Of a DNA stretch of 64,000 bases, positions 1-6,437 are shown piece after piece. The notes under the pieces were generated by a model. It did not search any database and was not told the origin of the DNA. It was given only the letters and a program-made list of their open reading frames with translations. The position numbers were made by a program, and so were the translations under genes. The stretch is taken from NCBI RefSeq assembly GCF_900142195.1, contig NZ_FRAB01000001.1:1-64000 (forward strand). Reading direction: 5' to 3'. This DNA comes from Paraburkholderia terricola (GTDB lineage: Bacteria; Pseudomonadota; Gammaproteobacteria; Burkholderiales; Burkholderiaceae). The first letter of the stretch is position 1; each line of letters opens with the position of its first letter.

Positions 1-258
1 GCGCGCGGCGCGGTCGATCGAGACGGCCTTCGCGTTCAGCTTCAGCAGCACGTTCTGGCGCTCGAAGAAACCGGGCTCGACCAGCGACAGGTCGTCCGCG
101 CTCTTGCCCGAGAAGAATTCGGACAGATGCACGCGGTCGTAGGCGGGACGCGGTTCCTCGCACAGCACCGTGATGTCGAGGCCGTGCGCCGCGTCCTGCG
201 CGAGGCATTCGACCAGTTTGTGACCGACCATCCCGTGACCGATAACGATGATTTTCAT
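1..258 (-). CDS. nirB: Nitrite reductase large subunit NirB, N-terminal part (cut by window edge)
   Basis: The first 86 codons are visible; the rest lies outside the window. The N-terminus is an FAD-binding Rossmann fold (VIGHGMVGHKLVE), followed by a CEEPRPAYDRVHLS segment typical of the NAD(P)H-dependent assimilatory nitrite reductase large subunit. The enzyme reduces nitrite to ammonium in the cytoplasm using FAD, a 4Fe-4S cluster and sirohaem. The divergent neighbour makes the sirohaem precursor, which fits. Upstream, on the same strand, lie a sigma-54 promoter and an ANTAR-type attenuator leader. The ATG at 258 is the first codon of the fold. A related FAD-dependent reductase cannot be fully excluded from 86 residues. 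Confidence 0.85.
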   Translation of the reverse strand, partial: MKIIVIGHGMVGHKLVECLAQDAAHGLDITVLCEEPRPAYDRVHLSEFFSGKSADDLSLVEPGFFERQNVLLKLNAKAVSIDRAAR

Positions 259-330
259 GACCGCGCTTTCCTCAATGTGCTGGGCTGGGTTCGCCGCCGC
301 GTGGCAGATGGCGAAAGTGATTCGGAAAAT

Positions 331-377
331 AAAAAAGCGTCCCGCGAACCCAGTCGATGACTGAATTCGGGGGACGC
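331..377 (-). terminator. Attenuator terminator in the nirB leader
   Basis: On the minus strand GCGTCCC (377-371) pairs with GGGACGC (343-337). Inner pairings are CGAA/TTCG and CAGT/ACTG around a CATCG loop, and six U residues follow (336-331). It ends about 72 nt before the nirB ATG, so it can stop transcription inside the leader. Its 5' arm overlaps antiterminator hairpin P2. Confidence 0.8.
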
Positions 378-444
378 CGTTGTCCTGACCTGTACTGCGG
401 CGAGCGCCTTGTTGTTGCGCTCGCGCCGGACCCTCGTTGGTCCG
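331..444 (-). promoter_or_regulatory. ANTAR-type antitermination leader upstream of nirB
   Basis: Read on the minus strand, the leader holds hairpin P1 (444-427: stem CGGACC/GGTCCG, hexaloop AACGAG) and hairpin P2 (385-372: stem GGAC/GTCC, hexaloop AACGGC). Both loops have A at position 1 and G at position 4, the known signature of RNA targets of ANTAR regulators such as NasR, NasT and EutV. P2 shares bases with the 5' arm of the terminator at 377-331, so the two structures exclude each other. The linker (426-386) contains a further hairpin, GCGAGCGC/GCGCTCGC. Predicted transcription starts near 448, about four bases before P1. That an ANTAR protein acts here is inference. Confidence 0.8.
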
Positions 445-458
445 ATGGCAGGGCTTAA

Positions 459-474
459 TGCAAAGGCTGTGCCA
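459..474 (-). promoter_or_regulatory. Sigma-54 promoter for nirB
   Basis: The minus strand reads TGGCACAGCCTTTGCA, matching the -24/-12 consensus TGGCACG-N4-TTGCW at all but one of the fixed positions. The GG and GC pairs have the right spacing. The predicted start point near 448 lies just upstream of leader hairpin P1. Sigma-54 control of nitrite assimilation by NtrC is established in other proteobacteria. Confidence 0.82.
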
Positions 475-575
475 ATTGCGTGGAAAGGCCGCGCGAGCGC
501 TGTGCGGCGGGACTTGGCGGCGAATCGCACAGACGTGCGGCGCAGCGGTCTGACGATTGGTTTTGAGGCAGGCAA

Positions 576-590
576 GCACACGCTTGGTGC
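576..590. promoter_or_regulatory. NtrC-type enhancer site 1
   Basis: GCAC-N7-GTGC, the core of the NtrC binding site known from glnA-type promoters. It lies between the two divergent sigma-54 promoters, roughly 135 to 170 bp from each predicted start. Together with site 2 it forms a pair spaced 21 bp centre to centre, about two helical turns. Confidence 0.65.
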
Positions 591-596
591 GACGCA

Positions 597-611
597 GCAC
601 CCGGCGCGTGC
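597..611. promoter_or_regulatory. NtrC-type enhancer site 2
   Basis: A second GCAC-N7-GTGC, 21 bp downstream of site 1 and on the same DNA face. Tandem sites in phase are the usual arrangement for cooperative NtrC binding. The shared position suggests one enhancer serves both nirB and the SUMT gene; that is inference. Confidence 0.62.
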
Positions 612-725
612 GGGAAGCGGGCACGCATGGGGGCGCGGCGGGTGGGTGGACGGCGTGTTTTCCGGCCCTGCGGCCACGGCGCGGCAAGCGCTCGGCAAAC
701 AGCGCGGCAAGCCAGGCCGCGCGGG

Positions 726-741
726 TGGCGTGGTATTTGCA
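726..741 (+). promoter_or_regulatory. Sigma-54 promoter for the SUMT gene
   Basis: TGGCGTGGTATTTGCA matches the sigma-54 consensus except for two bases between the -24 GG and the spacer. The GG (727-728) and GC (739-740) pairs are correctly spaced. The predicted start near 752 lies about four bases before leader hairpin P1, the same geometry as at nirB. Confidence 0.78.
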
Positions 742-755
742 TGAGCGAATGCCGG

Positions 756-918
756 CGTCATCGGCAACGCAGCCGATGACGGAGCGAACGCGGCCCACAC
801 GGTCGACAGGCGAGACACAGCGCAGTGCCTCGCCCCGCTCCGCAGGAATACCGCAAGCAGCAGGAACACGGACAACGGCGTCCCCTCGTGACCAGTCACG
901 GGCGGACGCCGTTTTTTT
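756..918 (+). promoter_or_regulatory. ANTAR-type antitermination leader upstream of the SUMT gene
   Basis: P1 is a perfect 10-bp hairpin (756-765 with 772-781) with hexaloop AACGCA. P2 (870-883) is GGAC/GTCC with hexaloop AACGGC, identical to P2 of the nirB leader. Both loops carry A1 and G4. A middle hairpin (809-834: GGCGAG-a-CAC, loop AGCGCA, GTG-c-CTCGCC) also has an A1/G4 hexaloop. P2 overlaps the 5' arm of the terminator at 876-911. The shared block GGACAACGGCGTCCCC in both leaders argues for co-regulation of nitrite reductase and sirohaem synthesis. Confidence 0.8.
876..918 (+). terminator. Attenuator terminator in the SUMT leader
   Basis: CGGCGTCC (876-883) pairs with GGACGCCG (904-911). 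The inner stem is CGTGAC/GTCACG, and seven T residues follow (912-918). The structure sits 62 bp before the start codon of the gene it precedes, so it is an attenuator and not the end of an upstream gene. Confidence 0.85.
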
Positions 919-980
919 ATTCGACGCCGACGCGACGGCTGCCGTCGGCAAGGACAGACACACAGGCTAAGGACACCGCG

Positions 981-1796
981 ATGAACACCCAACCCGGCAA
1001 GGTCACGTTATTGAGCGCCGGCCCAGGCGATCTCGACCTTCTCACCCTCAAGGCCGCGAAAGCGCTGGCGGCCGCCGACGTCGTGCTGCTCGACGACCTC
1101 GCCAATCCCGAGATCGTGACGCTCGCGCCGCAAGCGCGCGTGATTCGCGTCGGCAAGCGCGGCGGCTGCCGCTCCACGCCGCAAGCGTTCATCGAACGGC
1201 TGATGCAGCGTTATGCGCTCAAGGGCTTGCACGTGGTCCGCGTGAAAGGCGGCGAGGCGCTGCTGTTCGGACGCGCCGGCGAGGAACTCGCGGCGTTGCG
1301 CGGCGCGGGCATCACGGTGGAGATCGTCAACGGCATCTCGTCGGGCTTCGCCGCCGCGGCGGGGCTCGGCGTCTCGCTGACGCACCGGCGCCATTGCCAC
1401 GGCGTGAGCTTCGTCACCGCCCACACCGAGGACCACGGCGAGCCGGACTGGGCCGCGCTCGCCGCGACCCGCACCACGCTGGCGATCTACATGGGGATGC
1501 GGCGCATCGAGAGCCTCGCCGGCGTGCTGCTCGCGAGCCTGCCGGCCGACACGCCGGCCGCCGTCGTGCAGTGGGCGGGCGGGGCCGACGAGCGGCGTCT
1601 GCTCACGCGCCTCGACCGGCTGGCCGCCGACGCCGCGAGCGCGGGCTTCGGCAGTCCGGCGGTGATTCTGGTGGGGGATGCGATCGGCGAGAGCGTCGAA
1701 CCGAGGGCGCAGGACGCCGACGCGTCGCGCGAGGGCGTCACCGCCGCGGATGCGGGCGAGTCGCGTGGGCGGGAGGCGACCGCGAGGGCCGCCTGA
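981..1796 (+). CDS. cobA: Uroporphyrinogen-III C-methyltransferase (SUMT)
   Basis: SUMT transfers two methyl groups from SAM to uroporphyrinogen III, giving precorrin-2, the branch point to sirohaem and cobalamin. The 271-residue product starts with the tetrapyrrole methylase loop SAGPGDLDLLTLKA and has the VRVKGG...FGRAGEE block and a GISS motif. The usual D of KGGDP is E here (KGGEA), a mild departure. The last 35 or so residues are a polar Ala-rich tail. The ATG at 981 follows AAGGA (969-973) and begins exactly at the domain. Divergence from nirB and the shared leader type suggest a dedicated sirohaem supply for nitrite reductase. A nasF-like or cysG-derived name is equally possible. Confidence 0.88.
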   Translation: MNTQPGKVTLLSAGPGDLDLLTLKAAKALAAADVVLLDDLANPEIVTLAPQARVIRVGKRGGCRSTPQAFIERLMQRYALKGLHVVRVKGGEALLFGRAGEELAALRGAGITVEIVNGISSGFAAAAGLGVSLTHRRHCHGVSFVTAHTEDHGEPDWAALAATRTTLAIYMGMRRIESLAGVLLASLPADTPAAVVQWAGGADERRLLTRLDRLAADAASAGFGSPAVILVGDAIGESVEPRAQDADASREGVTAADAGESRGREATARAA

Positions 1797-2071
1797 CGCG
1801 GGACGAACCCCGCCAGGCGCACGAGCGGCACGAGGCGCACCTGCCACATGAGCCACAAGAGGCGCACAAGCAGCACAAGCCGCATGAGGCACGAGAGCCG
1901 CACGATGCAACCATATGGCCGTCTTTCATCGCCAATGGCAATTTCTTCACCGGGCGGTGGCCGCTGCCTCGCGAAAGCCGCGTCAATGCGCGGCCCCGGC
2001 GACGCCTGAATCGGGACTTCAAATTGCTCGCTCTGTTGTTCTACACAGGGAATGCAATCCGAGGAAGCCCG
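1797..2071. repeat. Intergenic region with a 9-nt periodic array
   Basis: Between the SUMT stop and the receiver gene, about ten degenerate 9-nt units run from 1819 to 1908 (units such as GCGCACGAG, CGGCACGAG, GCGCACAAG, CAGCACAAG). The remainder (1909-2060) shows no clear motif. An upstream-extended reading frame crosses the array but has no start context or recognisable domain, so I treat the array as non-coding. Confidence 0.6.
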
Positions 2072-2458
2072 ATGTCGAGTCACTTAGCTTCGAGTCCCCT
2101 GGCTGCGCGGCTGCTGATCGCGGACGACGATGCGAACCTGCTGGCCGCCTACGCCCTTTTCTTCGTCGCTCATGGTTTCGACGTTCGGACCGCGGAGAAC
2201 GGGCTCGACGCGCTCGCGCAGTATTGCGCGTGGCACCCGGCCGCCGCCTTGCTCGACGTGGAGATGCCGCGCCTCGACGGACGCTCGGTGGCGCGGTGCA
2301 TCCGCAACGTGGGCGACACGCCCGCGCCGACGCTGGTGGCCGTGACCGGCCTCGCTTGTCCCGACGACAGGAACGACTCGCTGCGCTCGGGCTTCGATCA
2401 CCATTTCGTCAAGCCGACGCCGATGCCGGTCATCCTCGCCGCGCTGACGGGCACATGA
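2072..2458 (+). CDS. Stand-alone response regulator receiver protein
   Basis: The 128-residue protein consists of one CheY-like receiver domain. The acidic triad is D18-D20, the phospho-acceptor is D62 in ALLDVEMP, and the switch Thr (T92, VAVTG) and Lys (K114, VKP) are in place. There is no output domain, so it probably signals by protein contact or phosphorelay. No histidine kinase is adjacent. It is not an ANTAR protein and so is not the missing partner of the upstream leaders. GAGGAAG lies just before the ATG at 2072. Confidence 0.8.
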   Translation: MSSHLASSPLAARLLIADDDANLLAAYALFFVAHGFDVRTAENGLDALAQYCAWHPAAALLDVEMPRLDGRSVARCIRNVGDTPAPTLVAVTGLACPDDRNDSLRSGFDHHFVKPTPMPVILAALTGT

Positions 2459-2481
2459 ACGGCACATGATTGGCGCATGAC

Positions 2482-2502
2482 GCCGCCGGCTGATCCGGCG
2501 GC
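2482..2502. terminator. Hairpin between convergent genes
   Basis: GCCGCCGG (2482-2489) pairs with CCGGCGGC (2495-2502) around a 5-nt loop, between the convergent receiver and MOSC genes. No U tract follows on either strand, so termination activity is uncertain. Confidence 0.35.
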
Positions 2503-2547
2503 CTGCTTCGACTCCCGGTCCCCACGCCCGATCTGTCGCCTGATCGG

Positions 2548-3432
2548 CTAATCGCCGAAACCGATTTCCGCTTCCACCGCCTGGCCGACCCGCAGCCACG
2601 CGCCGGCGCCGCGCGCGACGAGCGCATTGTTGCCGAACGTCACCTTGCCGCCGCGCTGCGGGTTCGCCCGGTAGACGCTCAGCGTGTCGGTCGGCTCGTT
2701 CGGCCAATCGGGATCGGGCGCGCCCTTCGCCTGGTCGATGGTCGGCATCGGACAGCGCGCGCACAGCTTGACCAGTTGCAATTGCACGCCCTGCTCCTGC
2801 TGCCCTTCGGCATGCTCGATGCTCAGGCTTTCGACGTAATCCTCCTCGTACGCATCCAGTCCGGTCAGCACGATGTTGGGACGGAACCGGCTCATCGGAA
2901 TCGACGGCGCGCCCTTGCTGTTCAGACGCACGTTCAGATCGTCGAGCGAAGCCTGACCGATCAACAGCAGCGGAAAGCCGTCGGCGAAATGCGTGGTCGC
3001 GCCGCCGGTGCTGCCGGTGTACTCGGGATCGACGGTGCGTTCGCGCTCGGGATCGAAGCGTAACAGTCGCGCCGGCAAGCCGAGAAAGTTCGAGAACCAC
3101 GCGGCGCTCGCGGCGCCTGTGTCGAGTCCGTAGGCCGCGTCGCGCCACACGACGGTTTGCACTTTTTGCGGCGCATGCAATTGCGCGGCGTCGAGCGGCG
3201 TGCGCAGTTCGCTCATGCCGGGCGCGCGGATCACCAGTTCCCGTTCGCCGAACTCCACCTTGATCAGCGCCATGCGCGGATACGCGCGCTGCGTGAGCAT
3301 CGCGCCGCTCGCGTCGACCACCATCCAGCCGCGGTCGTATTCGAGGCCGGTGGCGTGAAGGCGCGCTTCATTCAACGCAATGCCCGCGCAGGATTTGATC
3401 GGATAGACGAAAAGCTCGCTGATGGTCGGCAT
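2548..3432 (-). CDS. MOSC domain protein (YcbX-like molybdenum cofactor sulfurtransferase family)
   Basis: The 294-residue protein has an N-terminal MOSC beta-barrel domain (roughly 1-125, starting ISELFVYPIKSCAG) and a MOSC domain (about 130-290). The motif SRFRPNIVLTG lies near residue 181, and the conserved Cys of LCARCPMPTID is at 224 or 227. Family members such as YcbX bind molybdenum cofactor and act in N-hydroxylated base detoxification with a reductase. No 2Fe-2S ferredoxin domain is fused at the C-terminus, unlike E. coli YcbX. The exact substrate cannot be read from sequence. Confidence 0.85.
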   Translation of the reverse strand: MPTISELFVYPIKSCAGIALNEARLHATGLEYDRGWMVVDASGAMLTQRAYPRMALIKVEFGERELVIRAPGMSELRTPLDAAQLHAPQKVQTVVWRDAAYGLDTGAASAAWFSNFLGLPARLLRFDPERERTVDPEYTGSTGGATTHFADGFPLLLIGQASLDDLNVRLNSKGAPSIPMSRFRPNIVLTGLDAYEEDYVESLSIEHAEGQQEQGVQLQLVKLCARCPMPTIDQAKGAPDPDWPNEPTDTLSVYRANPQRGGKVTFGNNALVARGAGAWLRVGQAVEAEIGFGD

Positions 3433-3916
3433 GATGTGGGGGGCGTGCGGGACACGCGATTTTTTTGTCGAGGCTCGATTGTAAAGTGCCTACGCGCTTT
3501 GTCGTAGCGTCTCGCGGAGGTGTATGGACGGGGCCGCCCGCATTCGAGTCGAAGCGAAGGTGACGCCGCTTGCGCTTCGATCCTGCCGCGCCTGTGCCAC
3601 CTTCGTGCCTCATCGTGCGGCGCTTGCGCTGCATTCGCGCCGCGCTTGCGCTGCCCTTGTACCGCGAACGTGCTCTTCGTGCCATGCTTGCGCCGCATTC
3701 GTGCCGTGCTTGTGCCGTGCTTGTGCCGTGCTTGCGCCGCGCTTGCGCTGCCCTTGTGCCGCGAACGTGTCATCTTCGTGCCGCGCTTGCGCCGCGCCTG
3801 TGCTGCCCTCGCGCCGCGAACGTGCCATCTTCGTGCCGCGCCTGTGCTGCCCTTGTGCCGCGAACGTGCCATCTTCGTGCTACCCCCGTGCCGCTAGCGC
3901 GCCATCTTCGCGCCGC
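3433..3916. repeat. Intergenic region with an 11-nt periodic minisatellite
   Basis: From about 3590 to 3905 the DNA is built of degenerate 11-nt units, most ending in GTGCC or GCGCC (for example GCGAACGTGCC, ATCTTCGTGCC, GCGCCTGTGCT, GCCCTTGTGCC). Higher-order blocks starting GCGAACGTG recur at 3761, 3816 and 3860, at distances of 55 and 44 nt, both multiples of 11. Because 11 is not a multiple of 3, all frames stay open on both strands, giving false ORFs with Cys/Arg/Ala-rich translations. No coding function is evident. It separates the MOSC start from the end of the GlcC-type gene. Confidence 0.75.
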
Positions 3917-4684
3917 TCACTCCCACCCTTCCAGCCGCAACGTGGCGCGCACGAGCCGCTGTTCCTCCTGCTCGATTTCACGCAGATTCGCGCACACGCT
4001 CTTGATGTGATCGGCCGCGGCCCGGCGCGCCTGTTCCGGCAGCTTGCCGGTCACGGCGTTATAGAGCCGCGCATGCTGCCGGTCGATCACGCGCTTGTGC
4101 GGCTCGCGATGATAGAGATTGTTCACCGATGCGAACACCGAGCTCAGCAGCAAGTCGGTCAGCGAACTCAAGGTATGCACCAGCACCGGGTTATGCGAGG
4201 CCTCGCAGATCGCGAGATGAAACGCGTGATCGAGCCGCGCGTGCGTGGAGGCGCTCGTCTCCTTGCCGTGCGCCGCGAGCATTTCCTCATAGCGGCGCGT
4301 GATCAGCACGAAGTCGGCGGGCGTGCCGCGCAGCGCCGCGAGCCGCGCGGACTCCGCCTCGAGCATGCCGCGCACCTCGAACAGATCGTAGAGCGTGCGC
4401 GGCTGCGAGCCGAGCAGATGCATCATCGGCGTGAGCGCGGGCTGCGCGGTGAGACTCGCGACGAACGAACCCCTGCCGTGCGAAGTCTCGATGATGCCGC
4501 GCGCCCGCAGCAGCTTGAGCCCTTCGCGCAGCGCCGTGCGCGAGACGCCCAGCTTGTCGGTCAAGCGCCGTTCGGAGGGCAGCGCCTGCCCGGTTTTCAG
4601 CACGCCGTCGACGATCAGGCGTTCGATACGCTCGGCCACCACGTCCGCCACTTGCCTTGCGCTCTCAAGATCCGCTGTCTGCAT
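3917..4684 (-). CDS. glcC: GntR/FadR-family regulator, GlcC type
   Basis: The 255-residue protein has an N-terminal winged helix-turn-helix (residues 10-78; ALPSERRLTDKLGVSRTALREGLKLLRARG) and a C-terminal helical FCD ligand-binding domain (about 100-225). FCD regulators of this group sense small organic acids such as glycolate, lactate or pyruvate. It is divergent from glcDEFGB, the position of GlcC in other proteobacteria, and two matches to the family operator lie between the genes. The internal ATG at 4684 is preferred because it immediately precedes the HTH; an in-frame start at 4726 would run through the operator at 4699-4709. Glycolate as effector is inference from the neighbours. Confidence 0.82.
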   Translation of the reverse strand: MQTADLESARQVADVVAERIERLIVDGVLKTGQALPSERRLTDKLGVSRTALREGLKLLRARGIIETSHGRGSFVASLTAQPALTPMMHLLGSQPRTLYDLFEVRGMLEAESARLAALRGTPADFVLITRRYEEMLAAHGKETSASTHARLDHAFHLAICEASHNPVLVHTLSSLTDLLLSSVFASVNNLYHREPHKRVIDRQHARLYNAVTGKLPEQARRAAADHIKSVCANLREIEQEEQRLVRATLRLEGWE

Positions 4685-4698
4685 GGTTTCAATCTCAC

Positions 4699-4709
4699 TG
4701 GTACGACCA
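4699..4709. promoter_or_regulatory. FadR-family operator match, glcC-proximal
   Basis: TGGTACGACCA fits the TNGTNNNACNA consensus known for PdhR/LldR/GlcC-type FCD regulators. It lies 15 bp upstream of the glcC ATG, well placed for autoregulation. An identical 11-mer recurs at 4808. Confidence 0.7.
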
Positions 4710-4807
4710 ATTTCAAATGCTAGCACGCGATGTGTGCATATCCTCTCGCAAGCGCCTCAATTCAGGCACTTTAAGGAGAAATGCCCGCCAAACGCCCAAT
4801 CAAAAAC

Positions 4808-4818
4808 TGGTACGACCA
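4808..4818. promoter_or_regulatory. FadR-family operator match, glcD-proximal
   Basis: TGGTACGACCA, identical to the copy at 4699-4709 and 109 bp from it, in the glcD leader about 120 bp before the glcD ATG. Two identical palindromes between regulator and target suggest either a repression loop or separate control of the two promoters. Confidence 0.7.
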
Positions 4819-4937
4819 CTTCGGCGCCCCATCGACACAGGCCGGCATAGCCGCAACAATCCCGCCAGAGACACGTTCGCGCGCCGTTGCCCACGGGCAT
4901 TCCGCCAGCTTGAAGCGCCGCGCCAGGAGACCCCCAC

Positions 4938-6437
4938 ATGAGCTATCACTACGACGAGCGCGTCGACGGCCCGCTTGCGACGCACGACAAAGCCACCGTC
5001 GTCGCGCGGCTGCACGCGCTGATTCCCGGCATGGAACTGCTGCACGAGCAGGAAGACCTGCGGCCGTTCGAATGCGACGGCCTCGCCGCCTATCGCGCGA
5101 CGCCGATGCTGGTCGCGTTGCCCGACAAGGTGGAACACGTCGAGGCGCTGCTGAAATTCGCCAGCGAGCATGAGATTCCGGTGGTCGCGCGCGGCGCCGG
5201 CACCGGCTTGTCGGGCGGCGCATTGCCGCTGGACAAAGGCATTCTGCTGGTGATGGCGCGCTTTAATCGCATTCTCGAAGTCGATCCCGACGCATGCGTG
5301 GCCCGCGTGCAACCCGGCGTGCGCAATCTCGCGATCTCGCAGGCCGCCGCGCCGCATGGCCTCTACTACGCGCCGGACCCGTCGTCGCAGATCGCCTGTT
5401 CGATCGGCGGCAATGTCGCGGAGAACGCGGGCGGCGTGCACTGCCTGAAATACGGGCTGACGGTGAACAACATCCTCAAGCTGGAGATTCTCACCATCGA
5501 CGGCGAGCGCATCACGCTCGGCTCCGAAGCGCTCGACGCCCCCGGCTTCGACTACCTCGCACTCTTCACCGGCTCGGAAGGCATGCTCGGCATCGTCACG
5601 GAAGTGACCGTGAAGCTGCTCACCAGGCCGCAAAGCGCGAAAGTGCTGCTCGCGAGTTTCGACGACGTGGAAAAGGCCGGCGCGGCGGTCGCGCGGATCA
5701 TCGGCGCGGGCGTGATTCCGGGCGGCCTCGAAATGATGGACAACCTCGCGATCCGCGCGGCGGAAGATTTCATCCACGCGGGCTATCCAGTCGATGCCGA
5801 AGCGATCCTGCTGTGCGAAGTCGACGGCGTGGAAAGCGACGTGCAGGAAGACGTGGCATGCGTGGAAGCGCTGCTGCGCGCGGCGGGCGCGACGGATATC
5901 CGCGTCGCCAAAGACGAAGCCGAGCGCCAGCGTTTCTGGGCGGGCCGCAAGAATGCGTTCCCCGCCGTGGGCCGCATCTCGCCCGACTACTACTGCATGG
6001 ACGGCACGATCCCGCGCCGCGAATTGCCGCGCGTGCTCAAGGGCATCGAAGATCTGTCGACGCAATACGGTCTGCGCGTTGCCAACGTGTTCCATGCCGG
6101 CGACGGCAACATGCATCCGCTGATCCTGTTCGATGCGAACGCGCCCGGCGAAACCGAACGCGCCGAAGCGCTCGGCGCGAAGATCCTCGAACTGTGCGTG
6201 GCGGTAGGCGGCAGCATCACCGGCGAGCATGGCGTGGGCCGCGAAAAAATCAACCAGATGTGCGCGCAGTTCAACAGCGACGAACTGTCGTTCTTCCACG
6301 CGCTGAAAGCCGCATTCGACCCGAGCGGCCTGCTGAACCCCGGCAAGAACGTACCGACGCTGCACCGCTGCGCCGAATTCGGCTCGATGCACGTGCATCA
6401 CGGCGCACTGCCCTTTCCCGAACTGGAGCGTTTCTGA
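4938..6437 (+). CDS. glcD: Glycolate oxidase FAD-linked subunit GlcD
   Basis: The 499-residue protein oxidises glycolate (or D-lactate) to glyoxylate (or pyruvate) with FAD, as part of the GlcDEF complex. It has the FAD-binding loop PVVARGAGTGLSGG (82-95), the SSQIACSIGGNVAENAGG segment, and the C-terminal NVFHAGDGNMHP and GEHGVGREK motifs of the FAD-oxidase C domain. Length matches the family. AGGAG precedes the ATG by nine bases. It is first in a same-strand block with glcE, which it overlaps by one base (TGATG). Confidence 0.94.
   Translation: MSYHYDERVDGPLATHDKATVVARLHALIPGMELLHEQEDLRPFECDGLAAYRATPMLVALPDKVEHVEALLKFASEHEIPVVARGAGTGLSGGALPLDKGILLVMARFNRILEVDPDACVARVQPGVRNLAISQAAAPHGLYYAPDPSSQIACSIGGNVAENAGGVHCLKYGLTVNNILKLEILTIDGERITLGSEALDAPGFDYLALFTGSEGMLGIVTEVTVKLLTRPQSAKVLLASFDDVEKAGAAVARIIGAGVIPGGLEMMDNLAIRAAEDFIHAGYPVDAEAILLCEVDGVESDVQEDVACVEALLRAAGATDIRVAKDEAERQRFWAGRKNAFPAVGRISPDYYCMDGTIPRRELPRVLKGIEDLSTQYGLRVANVFHAGDGNMHPLILFDANAPGETERAEALGAKILELCVAVGGSITGEHGVGREKINQMCAQFNSDELSFFHALKAAFDPSGLLNPGKNVPTLHRCAEFGSMHVHHGALPFPELERF

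Noticed and set aside
527-538. GCAC-N4-GTGC as a third NtrC site
   Set aside because: The spacer is four bases; the NtrC core needs about seven, so it is not counted with the two sites at 576 and 597.
258-980. Protein-coding genes on either strand between nirB and the SUMT gene
   Set aside because: Several open frames exist but none has a start context or domain, and the space is filled by promoters, enhancer sites and leader hairpins.
3524-4723. 399-codon plus-strand frame running from the 11-nt array through the glcC region
   Set aside because: Its first part is translated repeat and the rest is antisense to the GlcC-type regulator; no ribosome-binding site or domain.
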